Origin: Acidobacteriota bacterium
GTDB lineage: Bacteria; Acidobacteriota; Terriglobia; Bryobacterales; Bryobacteraceae
Direction: 5' to 3'
Assembly (NCBI GenBank): GCA_018268715.1
Contig: JAFDVZ010000018.1
Span: 1 to 39,858, forward strand
Length of the DNA: 39,858 nt
A program made the translations under genes and the position numbers. Below the pieces are notes generated by a model. The model was not told the DNA's origin and ran no database searches. It worked only from the letters and a program-made list of their open reading frames with translations. Below, piece by piece: positions 32,759 to 39,858 of this stretch. The stretch's first letter is position 1. Every line of letters starts with the position of its first letter.

Positions 32759-34084
32759 GTGGAATCCAGAAGATCATTGAGCCTGCGCCTGCTCGCCGGC
32801 CTCGCGGTGACGCTGTCGGCGGTGGTGGTGTACTCCGGCTACACCATCGTGCAGATGCGCAGCCTGCGGCAGTTGCAGGACGACATCATCGACCGCAACC
32901 GTAAGGACTCCCTGCTGTTGCTGCGCATCCAGAACAATCTGAACGGGTTGGCCAACGCCATGCGCGACATGCTGGACGCCAGCGAGCCCTATCCGCTGAC
33001 CGCCTGGCGCAGCCAGTTCCTGCGCATCCGCGTCGACCTGGAGGACGCCGTCGACCGCGAGCGAAAGTTCGCTCCCGCCAGCCGCACCGCCGATCAGGCC
33101 CGCTACTTGGCCAGTTCCATGGCCCAGTATTGGGACGCGCTCGACCGCATCTTCGAACTGGCGGGCCGCGACGAGGCCGAAGCGCGCACGCGGATCAAGA
33201 TCTCCTTGCAGGCCCGCCAGGATGCGCTCACCACCGCCGTGGCCCGTTTGCTCGTCCAGAACAATGAGAGCGAGGAGCAGGCGGCCGCCGAGATCCAGCG
33301 CATCTACGCGCGCGTGGAGCGCAACGTCTACGTGTTCCTGGCGGCCATCCTGCTGGTGGTGGCGTTCACCAGCGCCTACCTGCTCCAATACAACCGGCGG
33401 GTGTTCGACGAGGTGACCGCCCTGTCGGACCGGCGCAGCGAGCTCGCCCAGCAGTTGATATCGATGCAGGAAAGCACCTTCGCCTCGATCTCGCGCGAAC
33501 TTCACGACGAGTTCGGACAGATCCTGACCGGCGTCGGCGCCATGCTCCAGCGTCTGCACCGCAAGGCCGACCCGGCCGACACGCGCCTGCGCGCCGACTT
33601 GCGGGAGGTCCACGAGATCGTCCAGGCCACGCTTGAGAAGGTCCGGACACTCTCGCAGGCCCTCCATCCGGTCATGCTCGACGAGGTGGGGCTCGAGAGC
33701 GCCATGGACCATTACCTGCCAGGTTTCGAGAAGCGGACCGGCATTGCGATTCAATATGAGAAGAGCGGTGAGAGCGTTCCGGTCGACCGCGAACTGGCGA
33801 TTCACCTGTATCGCGTGATGCAGGAGGCGCTCAACAACGTCGCGCGGCACTCGAAGTCCCGGCGCGCCGACGTGCGGCTCAGCTTTGAGCCGCGTTCGCT
33901 CACACTCGAAGTGGAAGACGAAGGAATCGGGTTTAAGGAAGGCAGCGGCAAGGGCATGGGGCTGATTTCGATGCGCGAGCGCGCGGAGATGATGAAGGGG
34001 AAGGTGGAGTTCTTGCGGGGCCGCTCGGGCGGTACCCTGGTGAGGTTGACCGTCCCGTTGCGAATGGAGGAGGCCCATGCCTGA
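32759..34084 (+). CDS. Membrane histidine kinase, NarL/DegS type (HisKA_3)
   Basis: 441 residues. Two membrane helices (about 9-29 and 190-209) enclose a helical periplasmic sensor of about 160 residues resembling four-helix-bundle (CHASE3/MCP-like) domains. The dimerisation helix carries the phospho-accepting H249 in SRELHDEFGQILTG. The ATPase part has N360 (QEALNNVARHS), DEGIGF (387-392) and GKGMGLISMRERAEMMKG. The start is GTG 32759. The gene overlaps the response regulator by 8 bases, so the two are made as a pair. The signal sensed is unknown. Confidence 0.93.
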   Translation: MESRRSLSLRLLAGLAVTLSAVVVYSGYTIVQMRSLRQLQDDIIDRNRKDSLLLLRIQNNLNGLANAMRDMLDASEPYPLTAWRSQFLRIRVDLEDAVDRERKFAPASRTADQARYLASSMAQYWDALDRIFELAGRDEAEARTRIKISLQARQDALTTAVARLLVQNNESEEQAAAEIQRIYARVERNVYVFLAAILLVVAFTSAYLLQYNRRVFDEVTALSDRRSELAQQLISMQESTFASISRELHDEFGQILTGVGAMLQRLHRKADPADTRLRADLREVHEIVQATLEKVRTLSQALHPVMLDEVGLESAMDHYLPGFEKRTGIAIQYEKSGESVPVDRELAIHLYRVMQEALNNVARHSKSRRADVRLSFEPRSLTLEVEDEGIGFKEGSGKGMGLISMRERAEMMKGKVEFLRGRSGGTLVRLTVPLRMEEAHA

Positions 34085-34709
34085 GTCCGTGAAGATCCGC
34101 GTCCTGCTGGTGGACGACCACGGACTGGTGCGCCGCGGGTTCCGCCGCATGCTCGAGGACGACGAGGGCATTGAGGTCGTCGGCGAGGCGAGCGACGGAC
34201 ACGAGGCCGTCGAAGCGGCGCTCGAACACAAGCCGGATGTCGTGGTGATGGACTTCGCCCTGCCCAGCATGAACGGCGCCGTGGCCACCCGCCACATGCT
34301 CAAGTCCTCGCCGGAGCTGCCCGTGCTGATCCTCAGCATGCACTCTGAGCCGACCTACGTGCAGACCTGTCTGGAAGCGGGCGCGCGCGGCTACCTGCTC
34401 AAGAATGCGATGGACCTGGAGTTGGTAGAGGCCGTCCGGAAGGCGGCGTCGGGAGAGATGGTGCTCGATCCGCGCCTCGCCGTTCAGGCAGGGCTGAAGA
34501 CCGCGGCGCCGTCGCTGACCACCCGTGAACTCGAGGTGCTCCAGTTGATCGTGCACGGCAAGTCGAACAAGGACATCGCCGTGGTGCTGGGCGTCAGCGC
34601 CAACACCGTGGCCGTCCACCGGGCCAAAATTATGTCCACCCTGGGCATGCATAATACGGCCGAACTGGTGGTGTACGCCATCCGCAATGGACTGGTGAGC
34701 ATCGCGTGA
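34077..34709 (+). CDS. LuxR/NarL-type response regulator
   Basis: 210 residues. Receiver domain with D13/D14 (VLLVDDHGLVRRGF), phospho-acceptor D59 (DVVVMDFALPSMNG), and the switch residues in LILSMHSE and GYLLKNA. The C-terminal helix-turn-helix is LTTRELEVLQLIVHGKSNKDIAVVLGVSANTVAVHRAKIMSTLG. It is the partner of the histidine kinase encoded just upstream. Its stop overlaps the GTG start of the CRTAC1-like gene by four bases, which puts the regulator, its kinase and a secreted protein under one control. Confidence 0.95.
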   Translation: MPESVKIRVLLVDDHGLVRRGFRRMLEDDEGIEVVGEASDGHEAVEAALEHKPDVVVMDFALPSMNGAVATRHMLKSSPELPVLILSMHSEPTYVQTCLEAGARGYLLKNAMDLELVEAVRKAASGEMVLDPRLAVQAGLKTAAPSLTTRELEVLQLIVHGKSNKDIAVVLGVSANTVAVHRAKIMSTLGMHNTAELVVYAIRNGLVSIA

Positions 34710-36355
34710 CCCGCAGGACCTTTCTGGCCTCTGGCGCATCGGCCCTGGCGGCCGCCCCGCGGGCCCCTGGGTTCCGTCTGGCCGATGTCACTGCCCGCGC
34801 CGGCATCGAGTTCCGGCATAACAGCGGCGCCTTCGGGCTGAAGTACCTGCCGGAAACCATGGGGCCCGGCTGCGCCTTCATCGACTATGACGGCGACGGC
34901 TGGCTCGACATCCTGATCTCGAACGGCATGGACTGGCCGGGTCACAAGAAGCAGCGCACCACGCCGCGCCTGTACCGCAATAACCGCGACGGGACCTTCA
35001 CCGACGTCACGCGCGAGGCCGGGCTCGCCATCGAAATCTACGGCATGGGCGTGGCGGTCGCCGACTATGACAACGACGGCTGGCCGGACATCCTGTTCAC
35101 GGGCGTCGGCCAGAACCGCCTATTCAAGAACACCGGCAAGGGCCATTTCATCGACGTCACGGAAAAGGCCGGATTGGGCGGGCGCAGCGCCTTCAGCACC
35201 TCGGCGTTCTGGTTCGACTACGACCGCGACGGCCTGCTGGACCTGTTCGTGTGCAACTACGTGCGATGGTCGCCAGAGCATGACGTGTTCTGCAGCGTCG
35301 ACGGGAAGCACAAGTCCTACTGCACGCCGGAGGCCTATCGCGGCTCCACCTGCTGGTTGTTCCGCAACCGCGGTAACGGGACCTTTGAGGACGTGACGGC
35401 CAAGAGCGGCGTCTTCGACGCGAGTTCGAAGTCGTTGGGCGTGGCCCTCATCGACTACGATCGCGACGGCTGGCCGGACATCGTGGTGGCCAACGACACC
35501 CAGCCGAACAAACTGTACCGGAACGCCCGTAACGGGACCTTCGAGGAGGTGGCCGTGCGAGCCGGCCTGGCCTTCAGCGAGGATGGCAAGGCCCGCGCCG
35601 GAATGGGGATCGACGTCGCCGACTTCCAGAATTCCGGCGTCCAGGGCATCGCCATCACGAACTTCGACAATGAGATGATGGCGCTCTATCAGGGCGGCGC
35701 GGCGGGCAGTTACGCCGACATCGCCATCAAGTCCGGCGTGGGCCAGTTGTCCCGCACCAGCCTGGGCTTCGGCTGCGTGTTTTTTGACGCCGACCTGGAC
35801 GGCCGTCTCGACCTGGTGGCCGCCAACGGCCACATCGACGCCACCGTGCGCAACATCCGCAGCAACGTTGGCTACGCCCAGCCGCCCCACATGTTTCTCA
35901 ATGAGGGCGGCGGCATGTTCCGCGACGTCGCGCGGGAGGTCGGCGCGGAGTTCTCGACTCCCAAGGTGGCCCGCGGCGTGGCCTGCGGCGACTTCGACCG
36001 CGACGGCGACGTCGACGTCCTGGTGACGACGAACCAGGGCCCGGCCTATCTATACCGCAACGATGTCTCGAACGGAAACCGGGCCATCCGGTTCAAACTG
36101 ACCGGCCTCAAGTCGAACCGCGACGCCATCGGATCGGTGGTGCGCGTGTTTACCCCGGACGGCGCGCAGTTGCGGATGGTGAAGACCGGTTCGAGCTATC
36201 TCTCGCAATCCGAGTTAGCCGTCACCTTCGGACTCGGCCGGCGGGAATCCGCCGACCGCGTCGTCATCGAATGGCCCAGCGGCCGCACGGATGAGTTCAA
36301 AGGGCTGCGCGCAGGCAGCTACGAATGCGTCGAAGGTCAGGCGCCGAAGTCGTGA
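34706..36355 (+). CDS. Secreted FG-GAP / ASPIC-UnbV (CRTAC1-like) protein
   Basis: 549 residues. N-terminus TRRTFLASGASALAAAP looks like a twin-arginine signal. Then about seven FG-GAP/VCBS blades, each with a calcium-type loop, such as DYDGDGWLD, DYDNDGWPD, DYDRDGLLD, DYDRDGWPD, DADLDGRLD and DFDRDGDVD; one blade (DFQNSGVQG) has lost the acidic residues. The C-terminal 90 residues are the ASPIC/UnbV domain (KSNRDAIGSVVRVFTPDGAQLRM ... FGLGRRESADRVVIEWPSGRTDEF). The start is GTG 34706. Such proteins are numerous in Acidobacteria; binding to surfaces or glycans is a guess. It is translationally coupled to the response regulator. Confidence 0.9.
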   Translation: MTRRTFLASGASALAAAPRAPGFRLADVTARAGIEFRHNSGAFGLKYLPETMGPGCAFIDYDGDGWLDILISNGMDWPGHKKQRTTPRLYRNNRDGTFTDVTREAGLAIEIYGMGVAVADYDNDGWPDILFTGVGQNRLFKNTGKGHFIDVTEKAGLGGRSAFSTSAFWFDYDRDGLLDLFVCNYVRWSPEHDVFCSVDGKHKSYCTPEAYRGSTCWLFRNRGNGTFEDVTAKSGVFDASSKSLGVALIDYDRDGWPDIVVANDTQPNKLYRNARNGTFEEVAVRAGLAFSEDGKARAGMGIDVADFQNSGVQGIAITNFDNEMMALYQGGAAGSYADIAIKSGVGQLSRTSLGFGCVFFDADLDGRLDLVAANGHIDATVRNIRSNVGYAQPPHMFLNEGGGMFRDVAREVGAEFSTPKVARGVACGDFDRDGDVDVLVTTNQGPAYLYRNDVSNGNRAIRFKLTGLKSNRDAIGSVVRVFTPDGAQLRMVKTGSSYLSQSELAVTFGLGRRESADRVVIEWPSGRTDEFKGLRAGSYECVEGQAPKS

Positions 36356-36358
36356 CGC

Positions 36359-37414
36359 CTATTGCTGACCGCCCGCCACGTAATAACCCGGCCGCGTGCG
36401 GATCTTCAGCCCCGGGCGTCCCTTCACCGTCACGTTGATGACGTGGAACCCCGCCTCGTCCACGTTGGTCGGCGTATAACTCAGCAGGTATTGCGAGTGT
36501 AACTCCTCGCCGATATCGGAAATCACCCGCTCGAGTCCCCGCTGTGTTCCGAAAGTGTACTCGCGGCCGCCGGTGTACTTCGTATAGACCTCCGACGGAT
36601 TATCGATGAACAGGCCCTTCACGCCCTTGAAGATTTCGACGAACACGGGGACGTAGTTGCCGTTGTTGGTCATCTGCAACTGCTCGGTCGGAGTCAGGAC
36701 GCCGCCGGTGGGGCTGTGATGCGCCTCGGCGGGAATCGAGGGCGGCCGCACATAGGGCGTGCTGCGCGTCGCGGCGGTGAGCAGGTGCGGAATGTCGACG
36801 GCGTAGATCAGCACGTTGGCGAATGTCGCCGCCTCCATCACCTCTCGCGGCCGGAAGGAGCCCGCGATGTCGCGCGTCTCGCTGATCAGGATGATGATCC
36901 GGCGCCGGTCCTTGGGCCGGTTGCGCAGCATGTTGATGGCCTGCATGGTGGCGTCGTTCAGCACGCTGGAACTGCTGCCGGCGGTGATCTTCTTGAGCGC
37001 GGCGTCGATCTTGGTCCCGTCGTTGGTGAACTCCTGCAGCGTCCGGATGCGGTGGTCGAAGCACATGATGGCCACCTCTCCGCTTTCGCCGGCCACCAGC
37101 GTGGTGAGGTCCGCGCCGATGCGCCGGATCTTCGGCAGCAGTCCGTCCATGTCCGCGTTGGCCTGGATCGCCACCACGATCGACAGCGGCTGAAACACCA
37201 CGTCCTGCTTGACGATCTGAGGCTTGTCGTTATCGGTAAGGGTGAACTCGTCCACGTGCAGGCCGTTCACAAACCGGTTGTCGCGATCGAGCACCGTGGT
37301 GGGCGCGATCACCACCCGCGTGGTGACGCCGAACTTGACGTCCTCCTGCGCGGTCAGCCGGACGGCGGCCGCCGCCAGCAGAAGCGCGATCACAATGATT
37401 GCGGAAGCTCTCAT
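36359..37414 (-). CDS. VWFA-related protein, acidobacterial type
   Basis: 351 residues with a signal peptide (AIIVIALLLAAAAVRLTAQ). The opening FGVTTRVVIAPTTVLDRDNRFVNGLHVDEFTLTDNDKPQ and the core LSIVVAIQANADMDG ... RRRIIILISETRD ... VLIYAVDI match the von Willebrand factor A-like family described for Acidobacteria. The metal-site DxSxS motif is replaced by QANAD, so classical metal binding is doubtful. It ends LLSYTPTN ... GLKIRTRPGYYVAGGQQ, the family's tail. It lies six bases after the molybdenum-cofactor gene mog/moaB and may be read from the same promoter, though TAGGGA gives it a ribosome site of its own. Confidence 0.9.
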   Translation of the reverse strand: MRASAIIVIALLLAAAAVRLTAQEDVKFGVTTRVVIAPTTVLDRDNRFVNGLHVDEFTLTDNDKPQIVKQDVVFQPLSIVVAIQANADMDGLLPKIRRIGADLTTLVAGESGEVAIMCFDHRIRTLQEFTNDGTKIDAALKKITAGSSSSVLNDATMQAINMLRNRPKDRRRIIILISETRDIAGSFRPREVMEAATFANVLIYAVDIPHLLTAATRSTPYVRPPSIPAEAHHSPTGGVLTPTEQLQMTNNGNYVPVFVEIFKGVKGLFIDNPSEVYTKYTGGREYTFGTQRGLERVISDIGEELHSQYLLSYTPTNVDEAGFHVINVTVKGRPGLKIRTRPGYYVAGGQQ

Positions 37415-37420
37415 AAATCC

Positions 37421-37945
37421 CTATTCTTGGACGTTTTCCTTGCTGGTTGAGTTTCGTTGCCCGGTTCCGTGCTCGGTGCGGCCCTCGAGCAGGTCCACAA
37501 TGTGCGGCGCGAGTGGAGCGATGGCGTCCACCGATTCGACGGCCCCTTTGGGCGATCCCGGCAGATTCACGATCAGCGCCCGTTTACGCGTCCCGGCGAC
37601 GGCGCGCGAAAGCGGCGCCAGATAGGTGTGCTTGCGGCCCTCGGCCCGCATCAGTTCGCCCAGGCCGGGAATTTCCCGTTCGATGGCGGCGCGCGTCGCC
37701 TCGGGCGTCACGTCCCTCGCGGCGACGCCGGTGCCGCCCGTGGTGAGGATCACGTTGGCGCGGTCCTGGTCGGCGGCGGACTTCAGCAACTCGGCGATCT
37801 GTTCGGAGTCGTCGGCCACCAGTTCGCGGCCCACCACCGTCCAGCCCAGTTCGACCGCTCGGGCGGCGACGGCGGGCCCGGAACGGTCCTGCCTGGTTCC
37901 GGCGACGGCCGAATCGCTGACGGTGATCACCAGTACGCGCATCAT
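37421..37945 (-). CDS. MogA/MoaB-family molybdenum cofactor protein
   Basis: 174 residues. MMRVLVITVSDSAVAGTRQDRSGPAV opens the family; the molybdopterin-binding motif is ILTTGGTGVAARDVTPEAT, followed by GELMRAEG and LIVNLPGSPKGAVESVDAIAP. It adenylates molybdopterin before molybdate insertion (MogA role) or is its MoaB homologue; sequence alone does not separate these. The start codon (ATGATG, 37945/37942) overlaps the moaC stop. The C-terminal 15 residues (TEHGTGQRNSTSKENVQE) are a polar tail. Confidence 0.9.
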   Translation of the reverse strand: MMRVLVITVSDSAVAGTRQDRSGPAVAARAVELGWTVVGRELVADDSEQIAELLKSAADQDRANVILTTGGTGVAARDVTPEATRAAIEREIPGLGELMRAEGRKHTYLAPLSRAVAGTRKRALIVNLPGSPKGAVESVDAIAPLAPHIVDLLEGRTEHGTGQRNSTSKENVQE

Positions 37946-38409
37946 GCCGGCCGCCGCCAGTCTCCGCTCTTGCCGCCGGTCTTCTCGATCAGGTAAACGT
38001 CCTGGATCTCGATGCCCTTGTCGAGCGCCTTCGTCATGTCGTAGACGGTGAGGGCGGCGACGGTCGCCGCTGTCAGCGCCTCCATCTCGACGCCGGTGCC
38101 CGCGGTGGTGGTGGCGCTGGCGACGATCCGCACGCCGCCCTGCTCGACCACCGCATCGACATCGGCGTGCGTGAGCGCAATGGGATGGCACATGGGGATC
38201 AGGTCGGAGGTGCGCTTGGCGGCCATGACGCCGGCCACGCGGGCCGTTTCGAGCGGATCGCCCTTGGGATTCGCGCGCAATCCCGCCACCACGGCCGCGG
38301 TCATGCGTACAAAGGCGTGCGCGCGCGCCGTGCGCCGCGTGGCGGTCTTGCCCGAGACGTCGACCATGGAGGCGCGCCCGGCGGCGTCGTAGTGCGAAAG
38401 CTCGCTCAT
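37942..38409 (-). CDS. moaC: Cyclic pyranopterin monophosphate synthase MoaC
   Basis: 155 residues. Motifs: ASMVDVSGKTATRRTARAHAFV, GVMAAKRTSDLIPMCHPIALTHADVD with the active-site CHP, EMEALTAATVAALTVYDMTKALDK with the catalytic D and K, and EKTGGKSGDW at the end. It makes cyclic pyranopterin from the product of MoaA. ATG 38409 is chosen over an upstream ATG at 38445 because it fits the family start and overlaps the moeA stop (ATGA). No moaA, moaD or moaE in this window. Confidence 0.95.
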   Translation of the reverse strand: MSELSHYDAAGRASMVDVSGKTATRRTARAHAFVRMTAAVVAGLRANPKGDPLETARVAGVMAAKRTSDLIPMCHPIALTHADVDAVVEQGGVRIVASATTTAGTGVEMEALTAATVAALTVYDMTKALDKGIEIQDVYLIEKTGGKSGDWRRPA

Positions 38410-39593
38410 TTCAACAACACTCCGATCTCGTCGCCCGCCTCCCAAGACTCCCGATCCGGTTCGCTCACCAGGTAGGCGTTGGCGCGAGCGAGCGTGACGA
38501 CATCCGATGAGCCGGAGGTCCGCAACGGCGTCAGCACTCCGCCAGGCCCTAGAGTGGCGGGCAGAAATCGTGTCAGCCCCGGCTTCTGGCGAAACGGGGC
38601 GGTGAGCCTGGCTCGCGCGATGGCGAGCGTCGGCTCCGTCATTCCGGCCAGCAATTCGACGGCGGCCCGAGCCAGCACTTCAAACGTCACCATGGTGGAG
38701 GTCGGGTTGCCGGGCAGGCCGAAAAAGAATGTGCCCCGCGCTCGCCCAAACACCAGCGGCTGACCCGGTTGGATGCGCACCCGATCGAAATGGAACTCCG
38801 CGCCCAAGTCCGCCAGTACGGTCTCCACGATGTCGTACTTGCCCGCCGACACTCCTCCGGAAAGAAGCAGCAGGTCAGCGGCCAATCCCCGCTCGATCAG
38901 CTCTCGAGTGTGATCGTAGCGGTCGCGCGCCACCGGTAAAAGGTGCGGGCGGCCTCCGGCGCGCGTCACCTGGGCGGCCAGCGACCAGGCGTTCGAATTC
39001 CGGATTTCGAAGTCGCGGGGCTGCTGGCCAGCCTCCACGATCTCGTCGCCTGTGGCGAGTATGGCCACAGAGGGCCGCCGATACACTCTCAAATCCGCGC
39101 GCCCGACGGTGGCGGCCATGGCGATGGAGGCGTAATCGAGGCGGCGCCCGCGCGGGACCACGACGTCGCCGCGCCGGGCCTCCGCCGCTCTGGGAGAGAT
39201 GTTCTGGCCGGCCGACGGCGCGGGGAAGGCGATCCGGTCGCCGTCGCGCTGGACATGCTCCACCATCACCACGGCGTCCGCGCCTGCCGGCGCCGGGGCG
39301 CCGGTCATGATCTCGACCGCTTCGCCGGGGCCGACGGCGCCTTCGAAAATCGTTCCCGCCCTTACCTCGCCGATGACGCGGACGCCCGTCACGGGTCCCG
39401 CCGACGCCACCGCGAAGCCGTCGCGCATGGAGCGATCGAGCGGCGGGTAGTCGCGGTCGGCGGCGACATCCTCGGCAAGCACGCGGTCGGCGGCGTCGGC
39501 GAGCGCTGCGATTTCGGTTGGCGGTTCACCGCTCGCCGCGCGAACTTCCCGCAGGACGCACGCACGCGCATCGGTGAAGGTGACGGTTGACAC
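38406..39593 (-). CDS. moeA: Molybdopterin molybdenumtransferase MoeA
   Basis: 395 residues, the normal length. Domain order as in MoeA: N-terminal DYPPLDRSMRDGFAVAS, the beta-rich domain (EIMTGAPAPAGADAVVMVEHV), the molybdopterin-binding domain with ILATGDEIV, NSNAWSLAAQV, LLLSGGVSAGKYDIV and FFGLPGNPTSTMVTFEVL, and the C-terminal barrel. It inserts molybdenum into adenylated molybdopterin. First gene of the reverse-strand operon moeA-moaC-mog/moaB; its stop overlaps moaC by four bases. Confidence 0.95.
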   Translation of the reverse strand: MSTVTFTDARACVLREVRAASGEPPTEIAALADAADRVLAEDVAADRDYPPLDRSMRDGFAVASAGPVTGVRVIGEVRAGTIFEGAVGPGEAVEIMTGAPAPAGADAVVMVEHVQRDGDRIAFPAPSAGQNISPRAAEARRGDVVVPRGRRLDYASIAMAATVGRADLRVYRRPSVAILATGDEIVEAGQQPRDFEIRNSNAWSLAAQVTRAGGRPHLLPVARDRYDHTRELIERGLAADLLLLSGGVSAGKYDIVETVLADLGAEFHFDRVRIQPGQPLVFGRARGTFFFGLPGNPTSTMVTFEVLARAAVELLAGMTEPTLAIARARLTAPFRQKPGLTRFLPATLGPGGVLTPLRTSGSSDVVTLARANAYLVSEPDRESWEAGDEIGVLLK

Positions 39594-39660
39594 TCACCAC
39601 ATTCTAGCCCGTCGGCCCAGTCCGCTAACGTCGCGTGGCTCGCCTAGGCGACAACCCAGA

Positions 39661-39795
39661 CGCAAACGGTGAACGGACAGTGAACCCGTGCCGTCCGCCG
39701 CCGGAGTAGCAGCGCCCTTGCTCGCCCACGGACAGGCCGGGTACAAATGGTGAACGGAAAGAGAATCTGTGCCGTCCGCTGCCGGAGCAGCGGCG
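39661..39795. repeat. Two copies of a 54-bp repeat, 81-bp period
   Basis: Copy 1 at 39661-39714 and copy 2 at 39742-39795 agree at about 44 of 54 positions; shared cores are GGTGAACGGA and GTGCCGTCCG. Copy 2 holds a perfect hairpin CCGCTGC-CGGA-GCAGCGG that copy 1 has lost. GCTCGCCCACG follows both copies, at 39722-39732 and again near 39834. It is intergenic, upstream of moeA. A reverse frame through both copies (39644-39844) shows amino-acid-changing differences between copies, so coding is not supported. Confidence 0.55.
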
Positions 39796-39858
39796 TTCGT
39801 TTCAAACCGCCGGGATCCCCCGCCGTCGGCGCTGGCTCGCCCACGCGATGAGGCTGCT

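Noticed and set aside
32774-34339. Reverse-strand open frame of 521 codons opposite the histidine kinase
   Set aside because: Low-complexity His/Gly/Leu composition and no family; the forward strand encodes a complete kinase here.
39644-39844. 66-codon reverse gene running through the right-edge repeat
   Set aside because: Differences between the two repeat copies change many amino acids, so no sign of selection on protein.

Overview
The window reads as a piece of chromosome from a GC-rich soil-type Acidobacteriota, most likely of the Bryobacterales/Solibacter group. The reasons are the gene families present: a VWFA-related protein of the acidobacterial type, a DUF1080 (3-keto-disaccharide hydrolase) protein, an FG-GAP/ASPIC-UnbV (CRTAC1-like) protein, and a beta-propeller sensor fused to a Ser/Thr kinase. 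This is inference from families, not a database match. No rRNA, tRNA or CRISPR array was seen.

Layout. 0-11.8 kb holds an unrecognised 441-residue protein, a divergent YHS-domain / DUF1080 pair, a zinc-ribbon membrane protein, a two-gene ABC-2 exporter, a TPR lipoprotein-like or secreted protein, a HEAT-repeat protein translationally coupled to a secreted M1-type metallopeptidase, and a GT2 glycosyltransferase. 11.8-18.1 kb is a phosphate-acquisition block: a porin with a Pho-box-like promoter, a terminator, a second Pho-box-like site, then pstS-pstC-pstA-pstB-phoU. 18.1-24.6 kb is mixed: an AidB-like acyl-CoA dehydrogenase, a glutaminyl cyclase, a SnoaL-like protein, a 7-TM protein, an ArsR/AHSA1 pair with a palindromic operator over the start codon, and an ECF-type sigma factor.

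24.6-32.1 kb is the most striking part. A 4,368-bp transposon (25359-29726) of the Tn552/Tn5053 type sits inside one large reverse-strand gene. It has 26-bp imperfect terminal inverted repeats, a second copy of the repeat core inside each end, a 6-bp target duplication (CCTGGC), a DD35E transposase, an AAA ATPase, a Tat-exported esterase-like passenger, and a serine resolvase behind a res-like site. Removing the element plus one target copy gives a continuous frame of 1,053 codons (32091-29727 joined to 25352-24559): signal peptide, Reg_prop/Y_Y_Y propeller sensor, one membrane helix, then a cytoplasmic Ser/Thr kinase. The join restores the kinase glycine loop exactly. The kinase half now starts, if at all, from ATG codons supplied by the transposon end.

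32.1-36.4 kb has a 670-bp region rich in hairpins, then a tightly overlapping operon: NarL-type histidine kinase, LuxR-type response regulator, secreted CRTAC1-like protein. 36.4-39.6 kb, reverse strand, is a molybdenum-cofactor operon moeA-moaC-mog/moaB with ATGA overlaps, running into the VWFA-related gene. The right edge has two copies of a 54-bp repeat spaced 81 bp apart.
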